A DNA stretch of 64,000 nucleotides from Phycisphaerales bacterium (GTDB lineage Bacteria; Planctomycetota; Phycisphaerae; Phycisphaerales; UBA1924): assembly GCA_029260375.1 (NCBI GenBank), contig JAJDDI010000048.1, positions 1-64,000 of the forward strand, in the 5' to 3' direction. The notes below the pieces were generated by a model. It was not told the DNA's origin and made no database searches. It was given only the letters and a program-made list of their open reading frames with translations. This document shows positions 37,370 through 45,574 of this stretch, piece after piece. Made by a program: the position numbers and the translations under genes. How positions within the stretch are numbered: the first letter of the stretch is position 1; every line of letters begins with the position of its first letter.

Positions 37370-38779
37370 ATGACACAGGCCTCTTCCGACGACCTCACGC
37401 GAAGCCCGCTCGGAGGGCCGGTCCTCGTCACCGGCGTGGGCGTGACCGTGGCGATGTGGATCGCGTGGTTCCTGCTGCACATGCCGGGCGTTCGGGCCGA
37501 CGCGAGCATCGCGACCCCGATCCAGGGCGGCGTGCTGCTGCTCGGGCTGGGCCTGGGCGTGGCGCGATCAGGGCACGGGCGCGCGGGATGGCTGATCGGC
37601 CTTCTCGCGGGGTTGTTGGCGGGCGCGCTGAACCTGCTGCTGCTGGGGATGCAGCTCGTCGAGCAGCCGGAGACAACCGAGCAGATGGGCGAGGCGGCCA
37701 ACAGGCTGCGCCCCAACGCCGCGCTGGTCATCGTCGGGTTCCTGGTCGCGTGCGCCGTCGCGGGCGCGATCGCGGGCGCGGTGGGCGCCGCGCTCCGGGC
37801 CCCGCGATCCGGGGGGGACGGGCAGCGATGGCTGGGGCGTTTGGGGGTTGTGAGTGCGCTATCGGTCATTCCATTGCTTGCTGTTGGCGGCGCCGTCACC
37901 AGCACAGAAAGTGGGATGTCCGTCCCCGATTCGGTAACGAGCTACGGAGCGGTCAGCTTCCTTTTCCCGCTGAGTCTCATGGGTGAGGATCGAATCTTCC
38001 TTGAACACTCACATCGACTGCTCGGATCCCTCATCGGGCTTGTGACCTTTCTGTGGGCGGTTTACACCACAATCGTTGACCGTCGCAAGGGCATGAAGAT
38101 CGGCGTCTGGATTCTCTGGCTATTTGTCGTGCTGCAGGGAATCGCTGGAGCGCGTCGTGTTGGCGCCGATCTTTCTTGGATGGCTGTCATCCATGGTGTC
38201 TTCGGACAAATCACTTTCATACTCGCGGCTGGACTGGCTGCGGCGCAGATGCGCGGGTACATCGACGCCCCGGATCTGCTCGAGGACGAGACGCGCAAGG
38301 CCGCGAAGCGCGCGCGCAAGTTCGCGGTGATCACGCTGGTCGCCGTGCTCATCCAGCTTGTGTTCGGCGCCCTGTACCGCCACCTGGGCGTTGAGAAGGG
38401 CATCCACTCGCTGTACGCGCACATCGGGTGGTCGTTCATCGTTTTCGCGATGGTCATCGTCAACGGCATCCTGTGCATGAAGGGCTCGCGCGAGAGCAAG
38501 CCCGGCAGGACACTGCGGCGTGTGGGCGTGCTCCAGCACGGGCTGGTGGCGTGGCAGTTCCTGCTCGGGTGGGCCGCGCTGGGGATGGCCCCGCCCAGCA
38601 AGGCGGACCGCCCGATCCCCAGCGCCGACGAGCTGGCCTCGGCGCCCCCGATCCAGGCGGTCGAGGCGATCATGACCACCGCCCACCAGGCCAGCGGCGC
38701 CCTCGTGTTCGCGGCGGTCGCCCTGGCGGTGGTCTGGAGCCGGCGTCTGAGCCGGGATCAGGAGCGTGATCGGACCTGA
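37370..38779 (+). CDS. ctaA: Heme A synthase CtaA (COX15) with N-terminal four-helix extension
   Basis: CtaA oxidises heme O to heme A for the oxidase encoded divergently. The last 310 residues fit COX15: VGGAVTSTESGMSVPD, the ligand-bearing EHSHRLLGSLIG, VIHGVFGQITFIL, LYAHIGWSF and TTAHQASGALVF, giving the four expected membrane histidines. The cysteine pair of Bacillus CtaA is absent. The first 155 residues add about four helices of unknown role. GAGGA lies six bases before the ATG at 37370. From about 37841 to 38250 codon use shifts sharply: by hand about 53 of 137 codons end in A or T, against very few on either side. A palindromic operator lies upstream. Confidence 0.9.
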   Translation: MTQASSDDLTRSPLGGPVLVTGVGVTVAMWIAWFLLHMPGVRADASIATPIQGGVLLLGLGLGVARSGHGRAGWLIGLLAGLLAGALNLLLLGMQLVEQPETTEQMGEAANRLRPNAALVIVGFLVACAVAGAIAGAVGAALRAPRSGGDGQRWLGRLGVVSALSVIPLLAVGGAVTSTESGMSVPDSVTSYGAVSFLFPLSLMGEDRIFLEHSHRLLGSLIGLVTFLWAVYTTIVDRRKGMKIGVWILWLFVVLQGIAGARRVGADLSWMAVIHGVFGQITFILAAGLAAAQMRGYIDAPDLLEDETRKAAKRARKFAVITLVAVLIQLVFGALYRHLGVEKGIHSLYAHIGWSFIVFAMVIVNGILCMKGSRESKPGRTLRRVGVLQHGLVAWQFLLGWAALGMAPPSKADRPIPSADELASAPPIQAVEAIMTTAHQASGALVFAAVALAVVWSRRLSRDQERDRT

Positions 38780-38918
38780 CCGGGGGGTCGTCGCGGAACT
38801 GCGTGCCGCGGGGCACGGACCGGTACTCTGGGAAGCGACCGGCGCCGATGCCCAAGGAGGCAATAGGCGCTCGGGTCGGGCGTTGAGCGCTTGAGGGCAA
38901 CCCGGGAGGACGGCCGCG

Positions 38919-40466
38919 ATGAACGCCGTGAGCATGGCGAAGCGACAGACCGAGCCGGTCGAGGGGCCGCCGCTGCATCTCAAGCCATTGGACAAGCGCC
39001 GCTTCGGGTACAGCGAGGCGCGGCATCTGTTGTGGCGAGCCGGGTTCGGGGGCACGCCGGCGCAGATCCAGACGCTCGCGTCCTGGGGCAGCGAGAAGTC
39101 GGTGGACCACCTGCTGAACTACCGCGACGTACCCTACGAGGCGCCCGGGGCGGACACGTTCGACGCGGACATCATGCGCCCGCCGTCGGACGAGGAACGC
39201 CGGATGATCCGCGCGGCGCAGCGCTCGCAGGACGAGAACGCGCTGGCGCAGTACCGCCTCCGACGCCAGCAGGCGCAGCGCCGCGACCGCCTGCAGATCG
39301 GCGAGATGCAGCGATGGTGGCTCAAACGCATGATCGAGACGCCCCGCCCGTTCGAGGAGAAGATGACGCTCTTCTGGCACGGGCGCCTGGCGACCGGGTA
39401 CCGGACGATCGAGAACTCGTACCACATGTACCTGCAGAACCAGACCTTCCGGGCGCACGGGGCGGGCAACTTCGGGGCGATCCTGACCTCGATCGTCCGC
39501 GACCCGGCGATGCTCAAGTACCTGGACAACGACGAGTCGTCCAAGCGCCGCCCCAACGAGAACCTCGCGCGCGAGCTGATGGAGCTGTTCAGCCTGGGCG
39601 TGGGCGCGTACAGCGAGCGTGACATCAAGGAGGGCGCCCGCGCCCTGACCGGATACACCTTCCGCGACGACGAGTTCTACTTCGACCGCCAGAACCACGA
39701 CACCGGCAACAAGAACATCCTGGGAATCCGTGCTGCGCACGACGGCGAGAGCTTCGTCCGCGCCATCCTTGCGCAGCGCGCGTGCTCCGAGTATCTCGCG
39801 TCAAACCTGTACCGGTTTTTCGTTCGCCATGTCCCCACCGACCCCCGCCAGCAGGATGAAGCGACACAGATGATCGTCGGGAAGATCGCCGCTGCTCTGC
39901 GGCGCGCCGACTACGAGATCCGTCCCGTGCTTCGCCAGATCTTCCTCAGCGAGCACTTCTATCACCCGGGCGTGATGCACGAGCAGATCAAGAGCCCGAC
40001 CGAGCTGGTCGTGGGCGCGATCCGCTCGCTCAACGCCCCGGTGCGCGACCTGGCGGTGCTCAACGACGCGCTGGACCTGATGGGCCAGCGCCTGTTCTTC
40101 CCACCAAGCGTCAAGGGCTGGGACGGCGGGCGGGTCTGGGTCAATACCTCGACGATGTTCGTCCGCCAGAATATCCTCGCGTTCCTGCTGACGGGCAAGA
40201 AGCCTGTCGGGTACGACGCGGTCGCGGGCGGGGACCCGTTCGACCCGATGGCGCTGCTGGACGAGCTCGAGGCCGGTGATCCGGGCGCGTCCAACAACCC
40301 CGCGAAGGTCGTGGACTACCTGCTCCGCCTGACGCTCGGGCGGTCGCCGACGCAAGCCAGAGAGGTGCTCACCGAGTTCGTCGAGAGCCACGGCGGGGTG
40401 CGGCGCGACGTCATCACCGGCGCCCTGCTGCTCGTGACGGCGATGCCGGAGTATCAGCTGTGTTAG
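38919..40466 (+). CDS. DUF1800 family protein
   Basis: This 515-residue protein fits the DUF1800 family, which is abundant in planctomycetes and nearly always paired with DUF1501. Marks are ARHLLWRAGFGGTPAQI at about residue 34, WWLKRMIETPRPFEEKMTLFWHG near 128, NENLARELMELFSLGVG near 212, YTFRDDEFYF and the end with LTLGRSPTQAREVLTEFV. No signal peptide is visible, although relatives act with exported partners. The biochemical role is not known. GGGAGG lies about ten bases before the ATG. The DUF1501 gene follows after 43 bases. Confidence 0.88.
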   Translation: MNAVSMAKRQTEPVEGPPLHLKPLDKRRFGYSEARHLLWRAGFGGTPAQIQTLASWGSEKSVDHLLNYRDVPYEAPGADTFDADIMRPPSDEERRMIRAAQRSQDENALAQYRLRRQQAQRRDRLQIGEMQRWWLKRMIETPRPFEEKMTLFWHGRLATGYRTIENSYHMYLQNQTFRAHGAGNFGAILTSIVRDPAMLKYLDNDESSKRRPNENLARELMELFSLGVGAYSERDIKEGARALTGYTFRDDEFYFDRQNHDTGNKNILGIRAAHDGESFVRAILAQRACSEYLASNLYRFFVRHVPTDPRQQDEATQMIVGKIAAALRRADYEIRPVLRQIFLSEHFYHPGVMHEQIKSPTELVVGAIRSLNAPVRDLAVLNDALDLMGQRLFFPPSVKGWDGGRVWVNTSTMFVRQNILAFLLTGKKPVGYDAVAGGDPFDPMALLDELEAGDPGASNNPAKVVDYLLRLTLGRSPTQAREVLTEFVESHGGVRRDVITGALLLVTAMPEYQLC

Positions 40467-40509
40467 ACAGGGCATCAGGCAACGGGGATCAGGCATCAGG
40501 AGCCGACAG

Positions 40510-41874
40510 ATGACGCTGCACAACAACCCGTCCGAGGCCAGCGCGTTCACGCGACGTGAGTTCCTGCACACGGGGCTGACGATGGCCTCCGCGGCGGTCG
40601 CGGTCCCCCACTTCCTGCAGCGTTCGGCGCTGGCGCTGCCCATGGCCGCGCCGGGGCTGAGCTCCATCGCGGGTGTCGATGAGGACCGCATCCTCGTTGT
40701 CTGCCAGCTGGGCGGGGGCAACGACGGGCTCAACACGGTGATCCCGTTCAGGCAGGACGCGTACTACCGCGCCCGCCCGGGCCTCGCGCTGCGGGGCGAG
40801 GACCAGCTGCTCGAACTCTCCAAGCTCGGCGCCAACGGCTCCGAGGGCGTCGCGCTGCACCGCGCGATGGCGGGCGTGAAGTCGCTCTACGACGACGGCC
40901 TGTGCGCCGTTGTCCAGGGCGTGGGGTACCCAAACCCCAACCGCTCCCACTTCAAGTCCATGGACATCTGGCACACGGGCGACACCTCGGGCACCGGCGA
41001 CGGCTGGCTCGGGCGCTACATCGACAGCGAGTGCTGCGGCTACGGCAAGGGCGAGTCCGGCAAGGACGACGGGACAAACCGCGGGGTTGGCGAGACCATC
41101 AACCCGCCCATCGCCATCGGGCGCACGGCGCCGCTGGCGCTCGAGGGCGGGCGCGTCAAGCCCGTCGCCTTCGAGACGCCGGACCTGTTCCGCTGGATGG
41201 GCGAGGACGTGCACGAGTCGCTGGTCGATCCGTACGAGAAACTCGCGCAGCAGGGCGTGGCGCCGGGGACGGACCCGCACTCCAACGCCGCGTTCCTGAT
41301 GCGGACGACCCTGGACGCGCAGGTGTCGAGCGACCAGATCCGCCAGGCCGTGTCGCGCCAGCCGCTGGTCCGCTACCCGGGGACGAACCTCGGGCGGCAG
41401 CTGCAGATGGTCGGGTCGATGATCCGCTCCGGGCTCAAGACGCGCGTCTACTACGTCACGCACTCCGGGTTCGACACCCACTCGGGCCAGGGCGGCGCCA
41501 ACGGGCGGCACGCGCAGCTGCTCCAGCAGTTCGGCGACGCCGTGAAGGCGTTCTACGACGATCTCAAGGCCCAGGAGAACGACTCGCGCGTCATGACGAT
41601 GTGCTTCAGCGAGTTCGGACGGCGCGTGAGCCAGAACGCCTCGGGCGGGACGGACCACGGCACCGCGGCGCCGATGTTCCTGCTCGGGCCGATGGTCAAC
41701 GCGGGCGTCATCGGCGCCCACCCCTCGCTGACCAACCTCGACCAGGGCGACCTGAAGTACACCATCGACTTCCGGTCCGTCTACAGCGACGTGCTGGGCT
41801 CGTGGCTGGGCGCGAAGGACCCGGACGCGATTCTGGAGGGGCGGTTCAGGGCGTTGAGGGTGGTGAAGGGGTAG
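40510..41874 (+). CDS. DUF1501 family Tat-exported protein
   Basis: This 454-residue protein belongs to DUF1501, related to the alkaline phosphatase/sulfatase fold. It has a Tat signal (FTRREFLHTGLTMASAAVAV, cut near residue 40) and the family motif VCQLGGGNDGLNTVIPF right after it, then RSHFKSMDIWHTGD, GFDTHSGQ and MTMCFSEFGRRVSQNASGGTDHGTAAPMFLLG near residue 355. The conserved Asp/His residues suggest a metal site but no activity is proven. The 3' end overlaps the end of the opposite-strand zinc-ribbon gene by 29 bases. Confidence 0.9.
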   Translation: MTLHNNPSEASAFTRREFLHTGLTMASAAVAVPHFLQRSALALPMAAPGLSSIAGVDEDRILVVCQLGGGNDGLNTVIPFRQDAYYRARPGLALRGEDQLLELSKLGANGSEGVALHRAMAGVKSLYDDGLCAVVQGVGYPNPNRSHFKSMDIWHTGDTSGTGDGWLGRYIDSECCGYGKGESGKDDGTNRGVGETINPPIAIGRTAPLALEGGRVKPVAFETPDLFRWMGEDVHESLVDPYEKLAQQGVAPGTDPHSNAAFLMRTTLDAQVSSDQIRQAVSRQPLVRYPGTNLGRQLQMVGSMIRSGLKTRVYYVTHSGFDTHSGQGGANGRHAQLLQQFGDAVKAFYDDLKAQENDSRVMTMCFSEFGRRVSQNASGGTDHGTAAPMFLLGPMVNAGVIGAHPSLTNLDQGDLKYTIDFRSVYSDVLGSWLGAKDPDAILEGRFRALRVVKG

Positions 41875-42382
41875 ATTCGCCGGGCGCCTCAGCGGCTTCG
41901 AGCATCTCGAGGATGCGCACGTCCCGCTTGTCGATCACTGACAACTCGCCGCATTCGGGGCAGGTTGCCTGCACGCGATCGCCGACCTTCCAGCGACTGA
42001 CACCGAGGAGCGAGTAGCCGCAGTTTCCACAGACTCTCTTTGCTCTGAACGACTGCCCGTCAACGATCATCTTCGAGATCCGCGCAGCCTGGCACTTCTC
42101 GAAATACAGCATGTGGAGCAGCAGGAGAGGACTTGTAGTCACAAGTGCGAGGGCGAGAAGCCCGGCGAGACCAAGCACTGACAGACCGATTTGATCGCTA
42201 TACACCAGGATCGCGAGCGATACCGCAATGTGTACCGCAGGCCACGCAAAGCCAGAGATCAAGAGTTTCGGTCTGACCGGCGCATCTCGAAACGCATCGT
42301 TCCATAGCCTCCGGGCCTGGGCGTCGGAGAACCCGCGGAGGGGCTTACATCGCCGCCATGGTTTCCAGATCGAGAACCGCAT
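41846..42382 (-). CDS. Zinc-ribbon two-helix membrane protein, type A copy 2
   Basis: This 178-residue protein is unrecognised but is clearly a paralogue of the gene at 42882-43382. Both begin MR[FY]S.WKPWRRC, have .FS.A.AR..W next, two helices in the middle (here LLISGFAWPAVHIAVSLAILVY and LGLAGLLALALVTTSPLLLLHML) and a C-terminal zinc ribbon CGNCGYSLLG...CPECG. The ribbon would face the cytoplasm. It is the last gene of a five-gene operon, five bases after the type B gene. The tail after the ribbon is longer than in the others and overlaps the DUF1501 gene end. Codon use is more relaxed than the genome norm. Confidence 0.72.
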   Translation of the reverse strand: MRFSIWKPWRRCKPLRGFSDAQARRLWNDAFRDAPVRPKLLISGFAWPAVHIAVSLAILVYSDQIGLSVLGLAGLLALALVTTSPLLLLHMLYFEKCQAARISKMIVDGQSFRAKRVCGNCGYSLLGVSRWKVGDRVQATCPECGELSVIDKRDVRILEMLEAAEAPGESTPSPPSTP

Positions 42383-42387
42383 CTCGC

Positions 42388-42882
42388 TCAGACTCCCCCC
42401 AGCTCACGCATTTGCTCCAGCATCTCGTTGGAAAGGCTGACCTGAGAACCGCACTCTGGGCATATCACATATTTGGAACTCTCCCCAATCGGATCTAGAC
42501 CGACCACGTTGTACCGACAGTTCGGGCATTCCATCACACTCAGCCGAAGTCGAATCGCCCAACGCAGCCAACGGTCCCGCACCAACACGGGGATAGGCAC
42601 GAGCAACGGCACAACGAGCATGGGTGGAACCCAGCTGACATACGCAGACTCAATGACATCTATCTTTCCCGCACTCTCGAGAGAGTCGCTCACACGAAAC
42701 AATACGGCAGTTCCAAAGATCCAAACCAGAAACAAGCACGGAGCCACCGCCCAAACAAGCAGGCGTGTTTTTGGTCGCTGGGACTTGGCTTCCCGGACAT
42801 ACCTCTCGCAATGTCCATCGTCGTACTCATCGAGCACGTGAAAGGCGCGCCAGACTTTGTCTCGCGGAACTCGCATCGCCAT
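42388..42882 (-). CDS. Zinc-ribbon two-helix membrane protein, type B copy 2
   Basis: This 164-residue protein is a paralogue of the gene at 43388-43873. Shared marks are MR.P..KVWRAF..LD..DD..C.RYV.EAK at the start, two helices (LLVWAVAPCLFLVWIFGTAVLF and WVPPMLVVPLLVPIPVLV), RDRWL..AIR.RL before the ribbon, CPNCRYNVVGLDPI...ICPECG and the end EMLEQMRELG. Function unknown. The start at 42882 is chosen because its ATG overlaps the preceding stop as TGATG. Third positions are AT-richer than in the copy 1 gene. Confidence 0.72.
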   Translation of the reverse strand: MAMRVPRDKVWRAFHVLDEYDDGHCERYVREAKSQRPKTRLLVWAVAPCLFLVWIFGTAVLFRVSDSLESAGKIDVIESAYVSWVPPMLVVPLLVPIPVLVRDRWLRWAIRLRLSVMECPNCRYNVVGLDPIGESSKYVICPECGSQVSLSNEMLEQMRELGGV

Positions 42883-43382
42883 CAGACTACCCCGAGCTCG
42901 CGCATCTCGATGAGGGCGACTTCTCGCGAAGTGAGAACGGTCTTTACGCCGCACTCAGGGCAACGCACCTCCGCCCCGCGATCCAGTTCACGCCGCTCCA
43001 GACCGAGGAGCGAGTACTCGCACTGGGGGCAGCAGTCACGCAGGCGGGAGGGGTACTCCCCGGCCGCGATGCGGCGTATCCACCGCATCCGCTCGCGCTC
43101 GACCCAGCGGACATTGAGAAACATCAGCGGCGATGGGGCAACAATCGCAATCGCCAGCATGCCCATCAGCGGCCCATCTTTCACATTGAACCGCTCTCCA
43201 GCCCAGAGCGTCACAAGCATCCCCGCAACGAAGACGACCAGATAGGGCAGCAGGTAGAGACAGTTGCGGATCGATCCGGATGTCAGCCGGCTCGCCAGAA
43301 TCCAGCAGCGACGCGCATCCGCTTCGGAGAAACGACTCAGTTCTGGACATCGCCGCCAAGGTTTCCAGGTCGAGTACCGCAT
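42882..43382 (-). CDS. Zinc-ribbon two-helix membrane protein, type A copy 1
   Basis: This 166-residue protein is the first type A gene: MRYSTWKPWRRCPELSRFSEADARRCW, helices at about residues 40-60 (LYLLPYLVVFVAGMLVTLWAG) and 72-92 (MGMLAIAIVAPSPLMFLNV), a basic segment (RERMRWIRRIAAGEY), a ribbon CPQCEYSLLG...CPECG and the end LIEMRELGVV, which it shares with the type B proteins. It starts five bases after the type B copy 1 gene and its stop overlaps the next ATG by one base, so translation is coupled. No catalytic motif is visible. Confidence 0.72.
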   Translation of the reverse strand: MRYSTWKPWRRCPELSRFSEADARRCWILASRLTSGSIRNCLYLLPYLVVFVAGMLVTLWAGERFNVKDGPLMGMLAIAIVAPSPLMFLNVRWVERERMRWIRRIAAGEYPSRLRDCCPQCEYSLLGLERRELDRGAEVRCPECGVKTVLTSREVALIEMRELGVV

Positions 43383-43387
43383 CGCGC

Positions 43388-43873
43388 TCAGACTACCCCC
43401 AACTCCCGCATCTGCTCCAGCATCTCGTCCGTCAGCTCACCGGCCTTGCCGCACTCGGGGCAGACGACCACGCAGCTGCCCTTGATCGGCGTCAGCCCCA
43501 GCAGGCTGTACGAGCAGCCCAGGCAGCGGGCGACGTTGAGGCGGTTGCGGATGGCCCGCTGCAGCCACCGGTCGCGGGCTTTCAGGAGGATCAGCAACAG
43601 CACAAGGGGCGTCCCCGCGTAGAGCGCGAAGGCGGTGATCGTGCCCGCCGTCCCCGGTCCAGCGCCGCCGGGTTGCATCAGGTCAAGGATGGCGATCGCG
43701 ACCGCGACGCTGATCATCCAGGCGAGGACGCTCAACGGGATCAACGCAGCGACCAGCAGGCCGGATCTCCAGCTCTCCCGCTTCGCCTCGCCGACGTAGC
43801 GGGCGCAGCGGGCGTCGTCAAAGCGGTCCAGCTCGGGGAACGCTCGCCACACCTTGCTGATCGGCAGTCGCAT
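43388..43873 (-). CDS. Zinc-ribbon two-helix membrane protein, type B copy 1
   Basis: This 161-residue protein is the first type B gene: MRLPISKVWRAFPELDRFDDARCARYVGEAK, helices LLVAALIPLSVLAWMISVAVAIAIL and FALYAGTPLVLLLILL, ARDRWLQRAIRNRLN, ribbon CLGCSYSLLGLTPI...CPECG and the end EMLEQMRELGVV. Its ATG overlaps the stop of the upstream small gene by one base (TGATG). It keeps host-like, strongly GC-ending codons, in contrast to the other three paralogues. Function unknown; the ribbon suggests binding of nucleic acid or protein at the membrane. Confidence 0.74.
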   Translation of the reverse strand: MRLPISKVWRAFPELDRFDDARCARYVGEAKRESWRSGLLVAALIPLSVLAWMISVAVAIAILDLMQPGGAGPGTAGTITAFALYAGTPLVLLLILLKARDRWLQRAIRNRLNVARCLGCSYSLLGLTPIKGSCVVVCPECGKAGELTDEMLEQMRELGVV

Positions 43874-44106
43874 CAGTCGTCGGACTGTTCGTCCGAACCC
43901 TCGTCGCTGTTGCTGTCGCTCTTGAGCATCTCGCCGATGGCGTTGGCGCCACCGGTGTCACCCGCGCCGGCGCCCACGCCCGGCTCGTCCATCTTCGGGC
44001 CCGCGCGGAGGGAGTAGAAGATCCAGCCGACGATCATCGCCAGCACCGCGAACGGCGCCAGCAGCCAGAGCGTCAGCAGCACGTTCTGTTTGGCGTGTCG
44101 CCTCAT
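43873..44106 (-). CDS. Small single-pass membrane protein heading the zinc-ribbon operon
   Basis: This 77-residue protein has a short basic start (MRRHAKQN), one helix (VLLTLWLLAPFAVLAMIVGWIFYSL) and an acidic, Ser/Asp/Gly-rich tail ending in SDEGSDEQSDD. It lacks a zinc ribbon. The ATG at 44106 is preferred over a GTG at 44130 because a TACGAT box sits exactly six bases before it. It may be a small partner or adaptor of the four downstream proteins, with which it is translationally coupled. Confidence 0.65.
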   Translation of the reverse strand: MRRHAKQNVLLTLWLLAPFAVLAMIVGWIFYSLRAGPKMDEPGVGAGAGDTGGANAIGEMLKSDSNSDEGSDEQSDD

Positions 44107-44112
44107 GGCTCG

Positions 44113-44118
44113 ATCGTA
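44113..44118 (-). promoter_or_regulatory. -10-like TACGAT before the zinc-ribbon operon (leaderless candidate)
   Basis: On the minus strand TACGAT is followed by CGAGCC and then the ATG at 44106, with no ribosome binding site. This repeats the TANNNT-N6-start pattern. Confidence 0.45.
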
Positions 44119-44132
44119 GAGACCGCGCACGC

Positions 44133-44204
44133 CGGTGGGACGGGCTTCCAGCCCGTCTTTGCCAGGCCTATTGGGCGATCACCGGCTGGAAGCCCGTGCC
44201 ACCG
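44133..44204. repeat. Long hairpin repeat with 21-base arms
   Basis: The arms at 44133-44153 and 44184-44204 are reverse complements at 20 of 21 positions, with a 30-base loop. Each arm folds on itself (GGGCT-TCC-AGCCC). It lies between sod and the zinc-ribbon operon and belongs to the family at 8411 and 9167. Confidence 0.8.
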
Positions 44205-44224
44205 TTTCTGGGTGGCAGCCGTTC

Positions 44225-44857
44225 CTAGGTGGCGGCGGCGGCGAAGTACTCGCCCGCTTTGTCCCAGTTGACGACATTCCAGAACGCTTCGATGTAGTCG
44301 GGACGCTTGTTCTGGTAGTTGAGGTAGTACGCGTGCTCCCAGACGTCCAGGCCCAGGACCGGGCGGCCTTCGATGCCGGCGATCGCCTTGCCCATGACCG
44401 GGTTGTCCTGGTTGGCGGTGGAGCCGACCTTGAGCGTGCCCTGGGGATCGACGTACAGCCAGGCCCAGCCCGAGCCGAAGCGGGTCGCGGCGGCGTCGGA
44501 GAAGGCCTTTTTGAAGGCGTCGAAGGAGCCGAAGGCCTTGCTGATCGCGTCGCCGAGCGGGCCGGCGGGCTCGCCCCCGCCGCTCGGAGACATGATCTCC
44601 CAGAAGAGGGTGTGGTTGGCGTGCCCACCGACGTTGTTGCGGGCGGCGGTGCGCCGGCTCTCGTCGAGCTCACCCAGGCGGGCGCAGGCCTGGAAGGGGC
44701 AGTCCACGCCGGCGAGGCTTGTGCCCTCGAGGGCGTTGTTGCCCTTGGCGACGTAGCCGGCGTGGTGCTTGTTGTGGTGGATCTCCATCGTGCGGGCATC
44801 GATGTGCGGCTCGAGGGCATCGAAGGCGTACGGCAGGGCGGGGAGTTCGAAGGGCAT
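44225..44857 (-). CDS. sodA: Superoxide dismutase, manganese type
   Basis: This 210-residue cytoplasmic enzyme dismutates superoxide. Metal ligands are His in [12 protein letters not shown] (about residue 27), His in [10 protein letters not shown] (about 80), and Asp and His in [16 protein letters not shown] (about 170). The second-shell Gln appears in STANQDNP, the position typical of Mn-type enzymes, rather than the Fe-type position near NHTFYW; a cambialistic enzyme cannot be excluded. AAGGAG lies before the ATG at 44857. It has no signal peptide. The gene stands alone and diverges from the promoter at 44928. Confidence 0.93.
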   Translation of the reverse strand: MPFELPALPYAFDALEPHIDARTMEIHHNKHHAGYVAKGNNALEGTSLAGVDCPFQACARLGELDESRRTAARNNVGGHANHTLFWEIMSPSGGGEPAGPLGDAISKAFGSFDAFKKAFSDAAATRFGSGWAWLYVDPQGTLKVGSTANQDNPVMGKAIAGIEGRPVLGLDVWEHAYYLNYQNKRPDYIEAFWNVVNWDKAGEYFAAAAT

Positions 44858-44927
44858 CGGGGTCTCCTTCCGGTCATTTCCCGAACAAAATAGACGCAAA
44901 AAGCCGATACGACAAGATGGGCAGCGG

Positions 44928-44957
44928 TTGCAGAGCCCCTGTCGGATCGGCTATACT
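44928..44957 (+). promoter_or_regulatory. Sigma-70-type promoter
   Basis: TTGCAG (44928-44933) and TATACT (44952-44957) are separated by 18 bases. This is the clearest housekeeping-type promoter of the window. It would start transcription about 610 bases before the sigma factor gene. Confidence 0.65.
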
Positions 44958-45574
44958 CTCGGCCCGGCCGACAGAGCGGCGGTGGGACCGATGGGTGGAC
45001 GTCCGAGAATAGGCGTGGCCCAGAACCCGGTCAACCGCGTGTGTAGCGCTCAGAACGCCATCGTCGGGCAAGCAGGACGCGACGCCCTCGCAACCGAAGA
45101 CGGATCCAAACGCCTCGTTTCTTCGAATCACTCTAAGAAATCTGAATCTTCAGGAAGATTTGGGTGTTCAAATGGGTGCCCGAAGAAAGGTCAGGATCGT
45201 GGTGTGTGCAGGCGTGGGCTGCGGGGCCCGCCCGACAATCTCCGACTCAAGCCCTTGAGCACCCACAATCGGTGTTCTGAAGCCAAATCTGGGTGAACCA
45301 GACCCCGCCTCAGACGACCGATCAGCGCCGGAAACCGGCGCGATGCGGGTCCGACGACGAGCGTGCCGGCTCCTGCGGCACTGTATCTCCGGCGGGCTCA
45401 ACGGCCCGGCGGTCAGGATTGGCTCTCGCCCGACGGAAAGATGGCGGGAGAAAGCAGGAACGAACCGTTCGGGGCCGCACACCAAAGGCCCGGCGAACGT
45501 ACGGATACGAAGACTGGACGCGTCGAGCGGGAGGCTCTGCGGAGATCCAGGAAGGACAAGAAGGACTCTTTCGG
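44958..45574 (+). other. Long leader without a recognised gene
   Basis: About 615 bases lie between the promoter and the sigma factor start. No frame in it looks coding, and no tmRNA, RNase P, 6S RNA or known riboswitch motif was recognised. It contains a 16-base palindrome AATCTTC-AG-GAAGATT at 45145-45160 followed by a stretch with two related TGGGTG motifs, and an AT-richer segment around 45110-45180. It may be a regulatory 5' UTR or contain a small RNA. Confidence 0.4.

Noticed and set aside
43873-44130. GTG at 44130 as start of the small membrane protein
   Set aside because: The ATG at 44106 has the -10-like TACGAT at the same six-base spacing as other genes, and the added residues would carry no signal.
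44769-45296. Possible gene of 175 codons between sod and the sigma factor
   Set aside because: The first third runs antisense through sod and the rest has no motif, ribosome binding site or coding-like third-position bias.
44958-45574. Possible tmRNA, RNase P RNA or 6S RNA in the long leader
   Set aside because: None of the conserved core sequences of these RNAs could be found on either strand.
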